A DNA stretch of 64,000 nt from Armatimonadota bacterium (GCA_031459855.1 JAVKHP010000001.1:3076309-3140308); one strand, 5' to 3'; positions 35,123 through 43,562 are shown, numbered from the stretch's first letter. The notes: generated from the letters alone by a model not told the origin. Program-made: numbers and translations.

Positions 35123-36907
35123 TCAGCGATCCACCGCCGCTGCGGGCGCCACCCGCAGGTGCCACAGCGTCTGCGCCGCGATCGCCCGGAAGACCGGCGC
35201 GGCCACCACCCCACCGTAGTAGGCCCCGCGGGGCTCGTCGAGCAGGACGAACACGGCCAGGACCGGCCGGTCGGTGTGCACGATCCCCAGGAACGACGCG
35301 ATGTAGGCGTCGGCCCGATACCCGCCGCCCGGCGCCGGCTTCTGGGCCGTTCCGGTCTTGCCCGCCACGCGGTAGCCGTCGAGCTTGGCCAGTGTGCCGG
35401 TTCCGCGCTCCACCACCTCGTCCATCATCGCCAGGACCTGCCGCGCCACCTGCGGGCTCGTGACGGCTCGCGCGGGCTCGGCCGCGGGCACGCGGATCGT
35501 GCGGCCCGCCGGGTCCCGGACCTGGCGCAACACGCGGGGACGCACCCACACGCCCTCGTTGGCCAGCGCGGCCCCGGCGGCCAGCATCTGCAGCGGCGTG
35601 ACCGAGATCCCCTGCCCGAACGCGATCGTCTGCAGCCCCGGGCCCAGCCAGTGGTCCGGCGGGGGCACGAGCCCCACGGCCTCGCCCGGGAGCTCCACCC
35701 CGGTCGCGGCCCCGAAGCCAAAGCGGCGGATCGTGGCGTAGAAGCGCTCCTTGCCCAGCCGCGTGGCCACCATGGCGACGCCGACGTTCGACGAGTTGGC
35801 GATGATGTCGGTCAGCGTCTGCCGGCGGTAGACGCGCCCGTGCGCCTCGCGAATGAGGTGGCCGGCGACGCGGTACGTGCCGTCGCTGGTGAAGACGTCC
35901 TGCAGGCTCACCACACCGTGCTCCAGCGCCGCCGCTGCCAGGACCACCTTGAACGTCGACCCCGGCTCCACCACCGCCGCGATCGCGGGGTTGCTCCAGC
36001 GGGCGGGCGGCACCGCGTCGAAGCGGTTGGGGTCGAAGCCGGGCGTGGCGGCCACGGCCAGCAACTCGCCGGTCGTCGGGTCCATGACCAGGACGACCCC
36101 TGCCCGCGCCCGCGTCTGCGCCACCGCCAGGTCCAGTTCGCGCTCGGCGATGTGCTGCACCACCTGATCGATGGTCAGCACCACGTCCGCACCGTCCCGG
36201 GGTGGGCGGACGATCCGCTGGGTCTCGACCAGGGGGCGGCCCATCGCATCCCGCTCGACCGTGGCGCGCCCTTCAACCCCGCGCAGTTCCTGGTCGAACG
36301 CCAGCTCCGCGCCGGCGAGGCCCTGCGTGTCGAGGCCGGCGAAGCCCACGACGTGGGCTGCGAGAGGGCCGTTGGGGTAGACCCGACGGTACTCGGTGCG
36401 CAAGCCCAGCTGGGTGCCAAGGCGCAACGCCCGCACACGCTCGGCGACGGGCTGCGGCACCTTTCGGGCCAGCCAGACGAAGTGCTTGCGCCCGTCGAGC
36501 CGGGCGGCCACGTCCGCGACCCGCAGGCCCAGGATGGGTGCGACCGCGCGGGCGAAGGCCTGAGGGTCTGGGATCGCGGACGGGACGGCGTAGACGGACG
36601 GGGCCTCGACGGTCACCGCCAGCGGACGCCCGGCGCGATCCAGCAGCCGGCCCCGGACCGGCGCCAGCACCACCGTCTCCTGCTGCTGACGCTCGGCCAG
36701 CGCCTCGAGCTGGCCGGCGTCGAGGACGTGCAACGTGATCAGCCGCACCGCCAGCGCCAGCATGGCGACCGCCATGGCGCCGCCCACCACCACGGCCCGG
36801 GTCCGAATCAGCCGGTGGTGCGCGCGCTCCTCGCGGGCGACACGAAACGAGCGACTTCCGGACCGCTCACCCGCCCCAGGCGGCCGCCGATGACGGTGGC
36901 CGGTCAT
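35123..36907 (-). CDS. ftsI: Division-specific class B penicillin-binding protein
   Basis: Septal DD-transpeptidase, 594 aa. A basic cytoplasmic N-terminus is followed by a membrane anchor (VVVGGAMAVAMLALAVRLI, about 39-57), a PBP dimer domain from RGRLLDRAGRPLAVTV, and the transpeptidase domain with SXXK in EPGSTFKV (near 312), SXN in ANSSNVGV (near 370) and KTG in VAGKTGTAQK (near 514). No C-terminal PASTA repeats are present, unlike many Gram-positive homologues. It follows ftsL (4-nt overlap) and pairs functionally with FtsW. Confidence 0.96.
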   Translation of the reverse strand: MTGHRHRRPPGAGERSGSRSFRVAREERAHHRLIRTRAVVVGGAMAVAMLALAVRLITLHVLDAGQLEALAERQQQETVVLAPVRGRLLDRAGRPLAVTVEAPSVYAVPSAIPDPQAFARAVAPILGLRVADVAARLDGRKHFVWLARKVPQPVAERVRALRLGTQLGLRTEYRRVYPNGPLAAHVVGFAGLDTQGLAGAELAFDQELRGVEGRATVERDAMGRPLVETQRIVRPPRDGADVVLTIDQVVQHIAERELDLAVAQTRARAGVVLVMDPTTGELLAVAATPGFDPNRFDAVPPARWSNPAIAAVVEPGSTFKVVLAAAALEHGVVSLQDVFTSDGTYRVAGHLIREAHGRVYRRQTLTDIIANSSNVGVAMVATRLGKERFYATIRRFGFGAATGVELPGEAVGLVPPPDHWLGPGLQTIAFGQGISVTPLQMLAAGAALANEGVWVRPRVLRQVRDPAGRTIRVPAAEPARAVTSPQVARQVLAMMDEVVERGTGTLAKLDGYRVAGKTGTAQKPAPGGGYRADAYIASFLGIVHTDRPVLAVFVLLDEPRGAYYGGVVAAPVFRAIAAQTLWHLRVAPAAAVDR

Positions 36908-37362
36908 CGCCGCCGCGCGCGCGCCTCGGCCTCACGGTCCGCGAGGAGCCCGACCAGCCGGCGCAGCGTGCTGGGTGGCGCGGGCGCCTGGGCCCGTGCC
37001 GTGGCCGGCCCGATGGTGATGGCGGCGAGCTGCGGCTGGCGGGGCGGCACCATGCCCAGCTCTGTGGTGGCGATCCGTTCGATCCGTTGCGGGGCCCGCA
37101 GCGCCGAGGCCATCGCGGCCAGCCGCGCCTGTTCGGCGCGCAACTGCGCGACCTCCCGCTGGAGCCGCAGGATCGCATAGCCCGTCTCCGCTCGCTGGGC
37201 CCGCTGGGCGACCAGGAACAGAGCGGGCAGGGTGCAGAGCACCGCCATCACCATCGCACCGGCCACCGGCGACAGACGCCGTCGGCGTCCCCGGCTGCGA
37301 CGGATCGGCCGGTCGGGGATCCAGACCGGGTAGACCCGGGCGTGCTGCGCAGTGGCGTTCAT
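36904..37362 (-). CDS. ftsL: Cell division protein FtsL
   Basis: Small bitopic divisome protein, 152 aa, fast-evolving and recognised by position and layout. A basic cytoplasmic segment (RRSRGRRRRL) is followed by one membrane segment (GAMVMAVLCTLPALFLVAQ, about 35-53) and a coiled coil (AILRLQREVAQLRAEQARL, about 63-81). A Pro/Ala-rich linker and a basic tail follow. The coiled coil is expected to pair with FtsB/DivIC, which is not encoded here. It lies between rsmH and ftsI, overlapping both. Confidence 0.88.
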   Translation of the reverse strand: MNATAQHARVYPVWIPDRPIRRSRGRRRRLSPVAGAMVMAVLCTLPALFLVAQRAQRAETGYAILRLQREVAQLRAEQARLAAMASALRAPQRIERIATTELGMVPPRQPQLAAITIGPATARAQAPAPPSTLRRLVGLLADREAEARARRR

Positions 37363-38444
37363 GACGGCGGAACATCGCGCCGCCAGGGACGAGAGCGCCG
37401 GAAGCCGGGTGCCGGAGGGGAAGCGTCAGGCAGGATGGAGGGGAGGGTGGGATCAGCGCTGTGTTGCCCGGCCTCCGGCGCATCTGTCGAACCGTCGTGG
37501 GGCAAGCGTTCCGCAACCCGCAGCTTCGCACTGCGCGCCCGCGGGTTTCGCGCGAGCTCGTCGGCCGACGGCGTCTGGGGCCGGCGCGTCAGCACGCGCA
37601 GCCATCGCCGTCCGCCGCAGGTGCAGGTGGGGCTCCCGGGAGGGCAGGTGCAGCCACGGGAGAGACGCAGGAAGGTGTGTTTGACGAGACGATCTTCCAG
37701 GGAGTGGAAGGTGATGACGCAGAGTCGACCGCCCCCCCGGAGAGTCCCCACCGCATCGGGCAGTGCGCGTTCGAGGTGTTCGAGTTCCCGATTGACCGCG
37801 ATCCGCAGGGCCTGGAACGTGCGCGTCGCCGGGTGCGTCCCGGGTGGCCACGCGCGCCGGGGAATCGCCGCGGCGACGACCGCCGCCAGCGCGTCGGTGG
37901 TCGCCAGAGGCCGGTGCGCCACGATCGCCCGCGCGATCCGCCGCGCCCACCGTTCCTCGCCGTACCGCCAGATGAGGTCGGCCAGGGCGTCCTCCGACAA
38001 CGTGTTCACCAGCTCGGCAGCCGTGTGCGGCTCACTGCGGTCCATGCGCATGTCGAGCGGCCCCGACCGGAGGAAGCTGAACCCGCGGTCTGGCGTCTCA
38101 AGCTGCAGCGACGAGACTCCAAGGTCCATCACGATCCCGTCCACCGCCTCTATCCCGAGGTCCGCGACCACCTGGCGTATCGCCGCGTAGTTCGCGTGTC
38201 GAAGCTGGACTGCCGCGCCAAACCGCGCGAGCCGACGCGCCGCCACCGCCAGGGCCTCGGGATCGCGATCGATCCCGATCAGCAGCCCGCCGGGCACGAT
38301 CCGCGCCAGGATCGCCTCCGCGTGGCCGCCACCGCCGACCGTGGCGTCCACGAACACCCCCCCTGGCCGCGGGGCCAACCAGGCGAGGACTTCCTCGAGC
38401 ATCACCGGAACGTGTCCGGTGGCGTCAGCGGTCCCCGCCGCCAT
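37359..38444 (-). CDS. rsmH: 16S rRNA (cytosine1402-N4)-methyltransferase
   Basis: SAM-dependent methylation of C1402 in 16S rRNA, 361 aa (family about 310; the extra length is a C-terminal Pro/Ser-rich tail from about 320). Motifs: HVPVMLEEVLAWL (11-23), DATVGGGGHAEAIL (SAM site, near 33), IGIDRDPEAL, GIVMDLGVSSLQLETPDRGF (near 103-122), SGPLDMRMDRS and VITFHSLEDRLVKHTF (near 245). The tail includes a Cys-rich GCTCPPGSPTCTCGG segment near 265 that is common in the family. It lies 5 nt after mraZ. Confidence 0.96.
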   Translation of the reverse strand: MAAGTADATGHVPVMLEEVLAWLAPRPGGVFVDATVGGGGHAEAILARIVPGGLLIGIDRDPEALAVAARRLARFGAAVQLRHANYAAIRQVVADLGIEAVDGIVMDLGVSSLQLETPDRGFSFLRSGPLDMRMDRSEPHTAAELVNTLSEDALADLIWRYGEERWARRIARAIVAHRPLATTDALAAVVAAAIPRRAWPPGTHPATRTFQALRIAVNRELEHLERALPDAVGTLRGGGRLCVITFHSLEDRLVKHTFLRLSRGCTCPPGSPTCTCGGRRWLRVLTRRPQTPSADELARNPRARSAKLRVAERLPHDGSTDAPEAGQHSADPTLPSILPDASPPAPGFRRSRPWRRDVPPS

Positions 38445-38449
38445 CCGTC

Positions 38450-38872
38450 CTAGATGCTCAGTTCCTCGATCTGCTCGGCGATCTTCGGCGCCGACTTCCT
38501 GGCCTGCTCGAGGTAGGTCTGCCAGGTCGCGAGGCTCCAGATCTCCACCCGGCTGACCAGACCTACCACCACGACCTCCCGCTCGATCCCCGCGTGCTGC
38601 CGCAGGTGTGGCGGCAGCGTGATCCGCCCCTGGCGGTCCAGGTCCAGGTCAACGGCACCGGCCAGCAGGTACCGCATCACGTCCCGTTTGCTGGTCGAGA
38701 GCCGTTTCAGGGCCTCTTCGACCCTGGCCCACTCCGTGGGCGAGTACACCGTGACGCACGGGTCGATGCCCCGGGTGGCGATCACCTGGTCGCCCAGCGC
38801 GCGCCTGAACCTGGGGGGCAGCACGACGCGGCCCTTCTCGTCCAGGGCGTACTGGAACTCTCCTCGGAGCAT
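38450..38872 (-). CDS. mraZ: Transcriptional regulator MraZ
   Basis: DNA-binding AbrB-like ring protein that represses its own dcw operon, 140 aa. Two MraZ repeats are visible: LDEKGRVVLPPRFRRALGD (about 11-29) and LDRQGRITLPPHLRQHAGI (about 79-97), each carrying the DXXGR-LP DNA-binding loop. ATG at 38872 is chosen over GTG at 38878 because homologues begin M-(L/F)-RGE and GAGGAG lies 6 nt upstream. It is first in the dcw operon, with a periodic operator directly upstream. Confidence 0.95.
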   Translation of the reverse strand: MLRGEFQYALDEKGRVVLPPRFRRALGDQVIATRGIDPCVTVYSPTEWARVEEALKRLSTSKRDVMRYLLAGAVDLDLDRQGRITLPPHLRQHAGIEREVVVVGLVSRVEIWSLATWQTYLEQARKSAPKIAEQIEELSI

Positions 38873-38918
38873 CCCCACTCCTCACCACTTTGTCCCACGC
38901 TATTCTCCAGGTTCCCAC
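38873..38918 (-). promoter_or_regulatory. MraZ-type operator: five 10-bp-phased GTGGG-like units
   Basis: On the minus strand, units start every 10 bp: GTGGGA (38913-38918), GGAGAA (38903-38908), GTGGGA (38893-38898), GTGGTG (38883-38888), GTGGGG (38873-38878). Known MraZ boxes are TGGG repeats at 10-bp spacing. The last unit abuts the mraZ ATG, and the Shine-Dalgarno sits between units, so binding could block transcription and the start site. Confidence 0.75.
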
Positions 38919-39260
38919 AAACTCCTCCTGGTAGACGCGAACCAACTCGGAAATTTTTCCGCCGGCGTCGACATGCAGCCCTCGGCCAGCCGCAGCACGG
39001 CCGCCATGGACGTGTCGGGTCCTGCTGGCGGCTGTGCGCCGGTCGGACCTAGATGTCGTTGCTCCTAGCCACGGCTCGCCCACATCTAGCAACGGCGATA
39101 CAGCGAAACTGTGAGCGCGGATGTGCCGTCCTGCTGACCAGGACACCGCGCGGGCGCCGTGGAGCCGCCAGGTTGGGGGACACATCCTTGTGACACGCGG
39201 GCGTACCGGTGAGAGCACGTGGGTCGCGCGCCCGGCGTGCGCTGAACGTCACCTGCCGGT
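38919..39260. other. Intergenic region upstream of mraZ with an 8-bp inverted repeat
   Basis: No gene is supported here. CTAGATGT (39050-39057) is repeated in inverse at ACATCTAG (39083-39090), and CGTTGC/GCAACG lie next to the arms, forming a compound dyad about 180 bp before mraZ. A distinct dcw promoter with both hexamers was not recognised; TTGCTAGATG on the minus strand (39083-39092) is a weak extended -10 candidate. Confidence 0.45.
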
Positions 39261-39491
39261 GCAGGGGCGTTCGGGGTTAGGCCTGGCAGTCTCCCCTGTG
39301 GCCCGTACTCGCGTTCGGTGGGGAGCTCGTGCCGAAGGGTCTTCGGAGTACGATTGGCAGGTCCTGACCGCTGCCGGACGCCGTGTGCGCCTCATAGCCC
39401 GTGCCGGAGGTTCTTCGGGTTAGGTTGACAGTCTTCGGCGCTCGTGGGCTACGACGGGGTGCAGACGCCCGTGCCGGGTTAGGATTGACGG
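39261..39491. repeat. Degenerate tandem repeat, period about 60-72 bp
   Basis: Four related cores: TTCGGGGTTAGGCCTGGCAG (from 39270), TTCGGAGTACGATTGGCAG (39342), TTCGGGTTAGGTTGACAG (39414) and CCGGGTTAGGATTGACGG (39475). Aligned TA-starting hexamers TAGGCC, TACGAT, TAGGTT and TAGGAT are 71, 72 and 59 bp apart. Between cores, CGTGCC recurs, and the second and third copies carry a CCGAAG-GGT-CTTCGG type hairpin. On the plus strand the cores look promoter-like, but no plus-strand gene follows. Confidence 0.6.
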
Positions 39492-39531
39492 AGGACTGGC
39501 GGCGGCCAGCTGCTGCCCTGCGCGCCCCCGG

Positions 39532-39565
39532 ACGGGATCGTCAGGAGAACGGGATCGTCAGGAGC
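39532..39565. repeat. 17-bp tandem duplication
   Basis: ACGGGATCGTCAGGAG plus one base occurs twice back to back (39532-39548, 39549-39565), 16 of 17 identical. It is in the non-coding gap downstream of the orphan gene at 39709. Confidence 0.85.
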
Positions 39566-39708
39566 GGTAGGTCAACCCCGAAGTGCGGCCGGGGCGCTGG
39601 TGGTATCGCGACGTTGGGGGCCCGGACCGGATCGCTGCCACCGAGACTACAACCCCAACTGAGCGGCCGGTGGGTGGTGGCGTCGTGGCACCACCGAGGC
39701 GCTGCTTG

Positions 39709-40461
39709 TCAGTCGCGTGGCCTGGACCGTGCGCGGGCCTCTCCCGGTGCTGGCGGCTGTAGCCGTCCGATGCGGCCTCGTACCCTGCGCAACAGCCACT
39801 GGGCCTGCTCTCCCAGACCGAGCACGCCGTCCAGTTCGTGGCGGAGCGCGATCCCTTCGGGCGTGTCGGCGATCGCGGGGCTCGGGTGCGTCACCACCAT
39901 GATGCCGCCGTCTGGCAGGATCTCGACCATGAACGCCAGCGAGGTGAGCACGCGGGCCGGCCCCACTCTGGCCACAAGCTCAGGTCCAAGGAAGTTCGCC
40001 CACTGGAGCAGTGGGGGCTCCACCTCCCCCGCCCCCCCGAGGCCCTCCCACTCCCCGGACCCGACAGCGCCCCAGGGAGCCTCGAGAAAGAGGTAGAGCC
40101 CCTTGCACACCCCCAGCAGCCGCTCGACTTCCTGACTGGAGGACAGCGTGTCCGCCGGCACGACAAGCCCTACGCGTGTCGGGCTGGTCCGCGGGTTCGG
40201 GCTGATCGCAAGCGAGAGCACCGGCTCCGGCGTGTTCTCGGCCACGCGTAGAAAGGTGGCCTCCCCGGCGGCCCCCAGCTGCTCGAGGAGCGCGGCGGAC
40301 CGCGTCCCGGTCAGCCGATGCAGGGCTCCGTCGGCGGCCCGCCGGACCAGCTGCGGCGCGTAGGGGCCGCCCTGCGCCTGCAGGGTGTCCAGAATCGCTC
40401 TCACCATACCCGGCTGGATCGGACGGTCGACGACGAACCGGGCCACCACCTGTCCCGGCAC
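39709..40461 (-). CDS. Orphan protein, possibly Imm52/DUF3396-type immunity-like
   Basis: Function unknown, 250 aa, no signal peptide or membrane segment. The central and C-terminal parts (LLQWANFLGPELVARVG near 166, then LTSLAFMVEILPDGGIMVV near 187) recall proteins annotated as type VI or polymorphic-toxin immunity (Imm52/DUF3396), which share a W/Y-x-N-x-(L/F)-GPELV segment followed by LPDGG. This is a memory-based resemblance and weak. GTG at 40461 is favoured by GAGGTGG about 10 nt upstream; the open frame continues to 40638 without a better start. No adjacent toxin gene is seen. It lies between the dcw operon and the AT-richer island. Confidence 0.5.
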   Translation of the reverse strand: MPGQVVARFVVDRPIQPGMVRAILDTLQAQGGPYAPQLVRRAADGALHRLTGTRSAALLEQLGAAGEATFLRVAENTPEPVLSLAISPNPRTSPTRVGLVVPADTLSSSQEVERLLGVCKGLYLFLEAPWGAVGSGEWEGLGGAGEVEPPLLQWANFLGPELVARVGPARVLTSLAFMVEILPDGGIMVVTHPSPAIADTPEGIALRHELDGVLGLGEQAQWLLRRVRGRIGRLQPPAPGEARARSRPRD

Positions 40462-40963
40462 CTTGCCCCACCTCGCCTTCGCTTCCGGCTGGTGAGATAC
40501 AGGTGTAGCGCCCCGATCTCTCCGCGGTCTCTCACGCCGTTGCAGGGCGGCATGATGACACCCCGTGGGCGCCCGCCCGCGTAGGGGGCAACCGCGGCGC
40601 TGCGGGGACGCTGGGGGGCTCTGGGCTTTCAGGTGCAAGCTCGCAGGAAGCCCTGCCTGCTCCCTGGAAGCTTGCAGGAGTCTGAACGAAAAGCGCGTAT
40701 TTCAATAAAGTAACCGGACCGACAGCGCAGCAGGTGCGGCACTCCACGCCGCCGAGCCGCCTCGTCGCGAGAAGCTCGTGGAAGTCCACGATTACGAGGC
40801 GCGCGTCATCGTAAGCGATCCATAGCGCCGCCTGCACGAGAGCGTACCCGCCGAGGTGGGGAATGAGGATTATACGCGCTCTCAGCAATGCGATAGCGCG
40901 TGGGTTGTTAGTGTACAACGATCGCGAGATCTAAGACCGTCGGTCTGGTTCTTCTTTTTTGAG
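40462..40963. other. Island left boundary: dyads, divergent promoter candidates, possible gene remnant
   Basis: TGCAAGC (40634-40640) and GCTTGCA (40670-40676) form an inverted repeat enclosing a smaller GCAGG-CCTGC hairpin. A minus-strand frame from GTG 40837 to 40532 (101 codons, with VQAALWIAYDDARLVIVDF) has no recognised family; a TATAAT lies upstream of it at 40869-40874 (minus). GTTGT-TAGTGT-ACAAC (40904-40919) is a small dyad next to a weak plus promoter candidate (TTGTTA at 40905). Base composition shifts to AT-rich here. Confidence 0.4.
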
Positions 40964-42232
40964 ATGATGCAGACGATCTCGCCACCCGTCCAATGGTTCA
41001 CGTTGGCCGTCATTGCGACAGCTGAAGTAGTTCTGGCATTTTCTTTGCATCAAGTATCGTGGCAGCTGTGGCACGAATTGTTGCTTTTCTACATCGTGAC
41101 CGTAGTAGCGTACTCAGTACGTGTACCCGATCCTAGAGGTGGTGCTGTCACACCTAGCGATGTCCTCTCATATCTCGCGACCTACCTTTTCAATCCCCCT
41201 ACAGCTCTGCTGGTCGTTGGGACGGGGCGTACGTTGGGTTACGTGGTTTCCCGAGGATGGATACCGTGGCGGGCGCTGTTGAACGGCGCACAGATGGGAA
41301 TCAGCGTTGCAATCGGTGCACTAGTATTCTCTGCGTTGGGTGGCACGCCCGGCCACATCGACTTGGAAAAAGGACACCTGGCGCTGGTTGCGGCGCCGCT
41401 CGCGCACCAAGCGGCGAACAACTTTTTCTACGCGTACAGCTTCAGCAGATGGCGCGGAACAAGTCTGTCAGCTATTTGGCTCGTCGGGATCCGGGATCTT
41501 TTTTGGCCCAACCTACTGCATATTCCGACTGCCATATTTTTAGGGATCCTCACCACAAGAGTGACAGCCTTTGCGATTGTGCTGTACATGCTTTTGCTCC
41601 CGTTTCAGTGGCGGGCGTTGCGGCTTTATCTCGGAAGAAGACAGCTCTATGCTCAGATCGTAGACAGGCTTGTAGTGGCGATGGATGTCGACTTTCCTTC
41701 GAGCGGAGCGCACGCGAGAAGGGTCGCGGCCATCGCAGTGGCAATTGCAGAAGAAATGCGCTTGGGTGAGACTCACGTCGAGGCCATTCAGTTTGCTGCC
41801 CTATTACACGACGTAGGGCTAATTGGGAAGGTGGATCTGTTGCAAAAGCATCGATTTGATTCGGAAACGAGTAGGAACTTCGAAGAGCACGTATACGTGG
41901 GTGCGAGCATCGCACAAGAACTGCCACGCAAGGATATCGGACTGTTGGTGCTCCACCACCACGAGCGCTACGACGGGCAGGGATACCCGAAGGGGCTCAA
42001 GGCAGACGCGATCCCCTTGGGGTCACGGGTGATTGCTGTGGCTGAGTATGTAGATAGTATGAGGTTCGGTCTCCCCCCCTATACCGTTGCGTCCGAGGAA
42101 TCAGATGTGATTGCTGCCGTTCGAAACGAGAGCGGGCGCGCATTCGACCCGGAAGTCGTTGATGCTTTTTTGCGGGCCGTTGCCAAAGGACTGTTCGTGC
42201 GATTGGGAGAAAAGACAGCGTTCATCCCGTAG
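40964..42232 (+). CDS. Membrane HD-GYP domain protein, partly degenerate
   Basis: First gene of the island operon, 422 aa. About six membrane segments (residues about 8-225) are followed by an HD-GYP domain (about 240-420), the family that hydrolyses cyclic di-GMP. Metal-site residues are largely kept: AHARRV, LLHDVGLIGK (HD pair), EEHVYVGA, HHHERYDGQGYP. However, the region that normally reads D-A-(L/M)-T-x-x-R-P-Y is VDSMRFGLPPY, and the usual Lys after HDxG is Leu. It may be a binding-only or weakly active form. ATG at 40964 lacks a strong ribosome-binding site. Codons are AT-richer than the flanks. It ends 16 nt before its intact paralogue. Confidence 0.82.
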   Translation: MMQTISPPVQWFTLAVIATAEVVLAFSLHQVSWQLWHELLLFYIVTVVAYSVRVPDPRGGAVTPSDVLSYLATYLFNPPTALLVVGTGRTLGYVVSRGWIPWRALLNGAQMGISVAIGALVFSALGGTPGHIDLEKGHLALVAAPLAHQAANNFFYAYSFSRWRGTSLSAIWLVGIRDLFWPNLLHIPTAIFLGILTTRVTAFAIVLYMLLLPFQWRALRLYLGRRQLYAQIVDRLVVAMDVDFPSSGAHARRVAAIAVAIAEEMRLGETHVEAIQFAALLHDVGLIGKVDLLQKHRFDSETSRNFEEHVYVGASIAQELPRKDIGLLVLHHHERYDGQGYPKGLKADAIPLGSRVIAVAEYVDSMRFGLPPYTVASEESDVIAAVRNESGRAFDPEVVDAFLRAVAKGLFVRLGEKTAFIP

Positions 42233-42248
42233 CACTCTGGAGCTGCGC

Positions 42249-43517
42249 ATGACGATAGATTGGGTTACTCATTTCGGATCCTCGCTGTGGAGCGCCAGTT
42301 TGGCTGTAGCGGGCGCTGGTTTTTCGGCCGGTGTAGCTCTCCTGGCGGTGACCACATCGCAAGCGTGGGTACCCTTGCTACTTCTCTTGGCTCTTGGGGT
42401 TATTGGGGACATTTTCCGCATACGTTTGAGTCACCATAGTGAGATTGCGCTGCGGTCTGTTCCTGCTTTCGTTGCGCTCTGGAGTATTGGGGTGCCGGCG
42501 TACTTGCTCGTCGGCTTGTCGCCGCTAGCCGTCCTTGGAGCGATCCGCAGGGATAGGGAATGGGCGCAAACCTTTGCACGCGAGGCAACATCTCTTTGGG
42601 TCGGGCTGGGCACCCAGGGCATCGTGGAGTCAGTCATCTTCCACGTGTCCTCCTCCGAAACGACGGAGAGCCTTTTGGTGCACATGTCTGGCCCACTAGC
42701 TTACTGGGTGTCGACCTTGGTGATGCAGGCGTTCGCTATTCACCGCCAAGAAGGCGTGGCGTATCGTTCACTCGCGCGCGGACTTAGCCGCGAGGCCTTA
42801 CCCCACATTTTCGTGCTGAGTGCCGCCGCAGTCACGTTAGGGTACTTGCTGGATAGGTTTGGAGCCGCAGCGATGGCCGTTGCGGCCGTGGTCCTAGTCG
42901 AAGGCTACTATCCATGGAAACTTGTCGGTGAGCAGAGTGGGCTGCTTCTCACCAGCCTTCAGATGATGGCGCAAGCCGTAGACCTCAAGGATCCTTACAC
43001 GTCCAATCACTCGCAGCGAGTGGCGCGCCTTGCAGTTCGGCTTGCGCGGGAACTGGATTTGTCAGAGGCGGAGGTGGAGCGCGTTAGGATCGGTGCTTTG
43101 CTACATGACTTAGGCAAGATAGGAGTGAGCAACGAGATCATTCGGAAGCCAGGGAAACTAACCTTAGAGGAATATCGTGCCGTCATGAAGCACTCAGAAG
43201 TCGGTGCGGACATTATCGAACCCCTTGAGATTCTTGGGGACTCCGCAGCCATGGTGCGACACCATCACGAGCACTGGGACGGATCGGGGTATCCAGATGG
43301 CCTAGCTGGGCGAGCTATTCCACTGGGCGCAAGAATCATACTTGTGGCCGACGCGTTCGACGCGCTTACGACGGACAGGCCCTATCGCAAAGGTACGAGT
43401 CCGGAGAAAGCCCTAGAGGTAATTCGAGCAAACGCGGGCGTGCAATTTGATCCAGACGTAGTAAGGGCTCTTGAGCGTATAGTCACGCGGCACGGATCGA
43501 GTAGCGTGACGTTGTGA
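42249..43517 (+). CDS. Membrane HD-GYP phosphodiesterase-like protein
   Basis: 422 aa, exactly the length of the preceding gene product. Membrane segments fill residues about 12-225, and a canonical HD-GYP domain follows: SNHSQRVARLAVRLA (near 255), LLHDLGKIGVSNEII (HD pair, near 287), KHSEVGADIIEPL, HHHEHWDGSGYPDGL (GYP motif, near 337) and VADAFDALTTDRPYR (near 368). It should hydrolyse cyclic di-GMP or a related dinucleotide at the membrane. ATG at 42249. It is 45 nt before the regulator gene, so the three form one transcript. The membrane part may sense an envelope or small-molecule signal. Confidence 0.88.
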   Translation: MTIDWVTHFGSSLWSASLAVAGAGFSAGVALLAVTTSQAWVPLLLLLALGVIGDIFRIRLSHHSEIALRSVPAFVALWSIGVPAYLLVGLSPLAVLGAIRRDREWAQTFAREATSLWVGLGTQGIVESVIFHVSSSETTESLLVHMSGPLAYWVSTLVMQAFAIHRQEGVAYRSLARGLSREALPHIFVLSAAAVTLGYLLDRFGAAAMAVAAVVLVEGYYPWKLVGEQSGLLLTSLQMMAQAVDLKDPYTSNHSQRVARLAVRLARELDLSEAEVERVRIGALLHDLGKIGVSNEIIRKPGKLTLEEYRAVMKHSEVGADIIEPLEILGDSAAMVRHHHEHWDGSGYPDGLAGRAIPLGARIILVADAFDALTTDRPYRKGTSPEKALEVIRANAGVQFDPDVVRALERIVTRHGSSSVTL

Positions 43518-43562
43518 AAGGACAGCTGGAAATCGTGAGATAGTGCACGGGAGCGTAGGCAT

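Noticed and set aside
33638-37180. 1180-codon plus-strand frame antisense to murE, ftsI and ftsL
   Set aside because: Same GC-driven shadow; three well-supported genes occupy the opposite strand.
38649-39218. Minus-strand frame through mraZ with ISELVRVYQEEFVGTW
   Set aside because: It uses the MraZ operator and leader as codons and then overlaps mraZ out of frame.
39261-39565. CRISPR array
   Set aside because: Repeats are degenerate, longer-spaced than CRISPR units, spacers are related to each other, and there are no cas genes.
40532-40837. 101-codon minus-strand frame with VQAALWIAYDDARLVIVDF
   Set aside because: No family recognised and composition changes within the frame; described in the boundary region instead of called as a gene.
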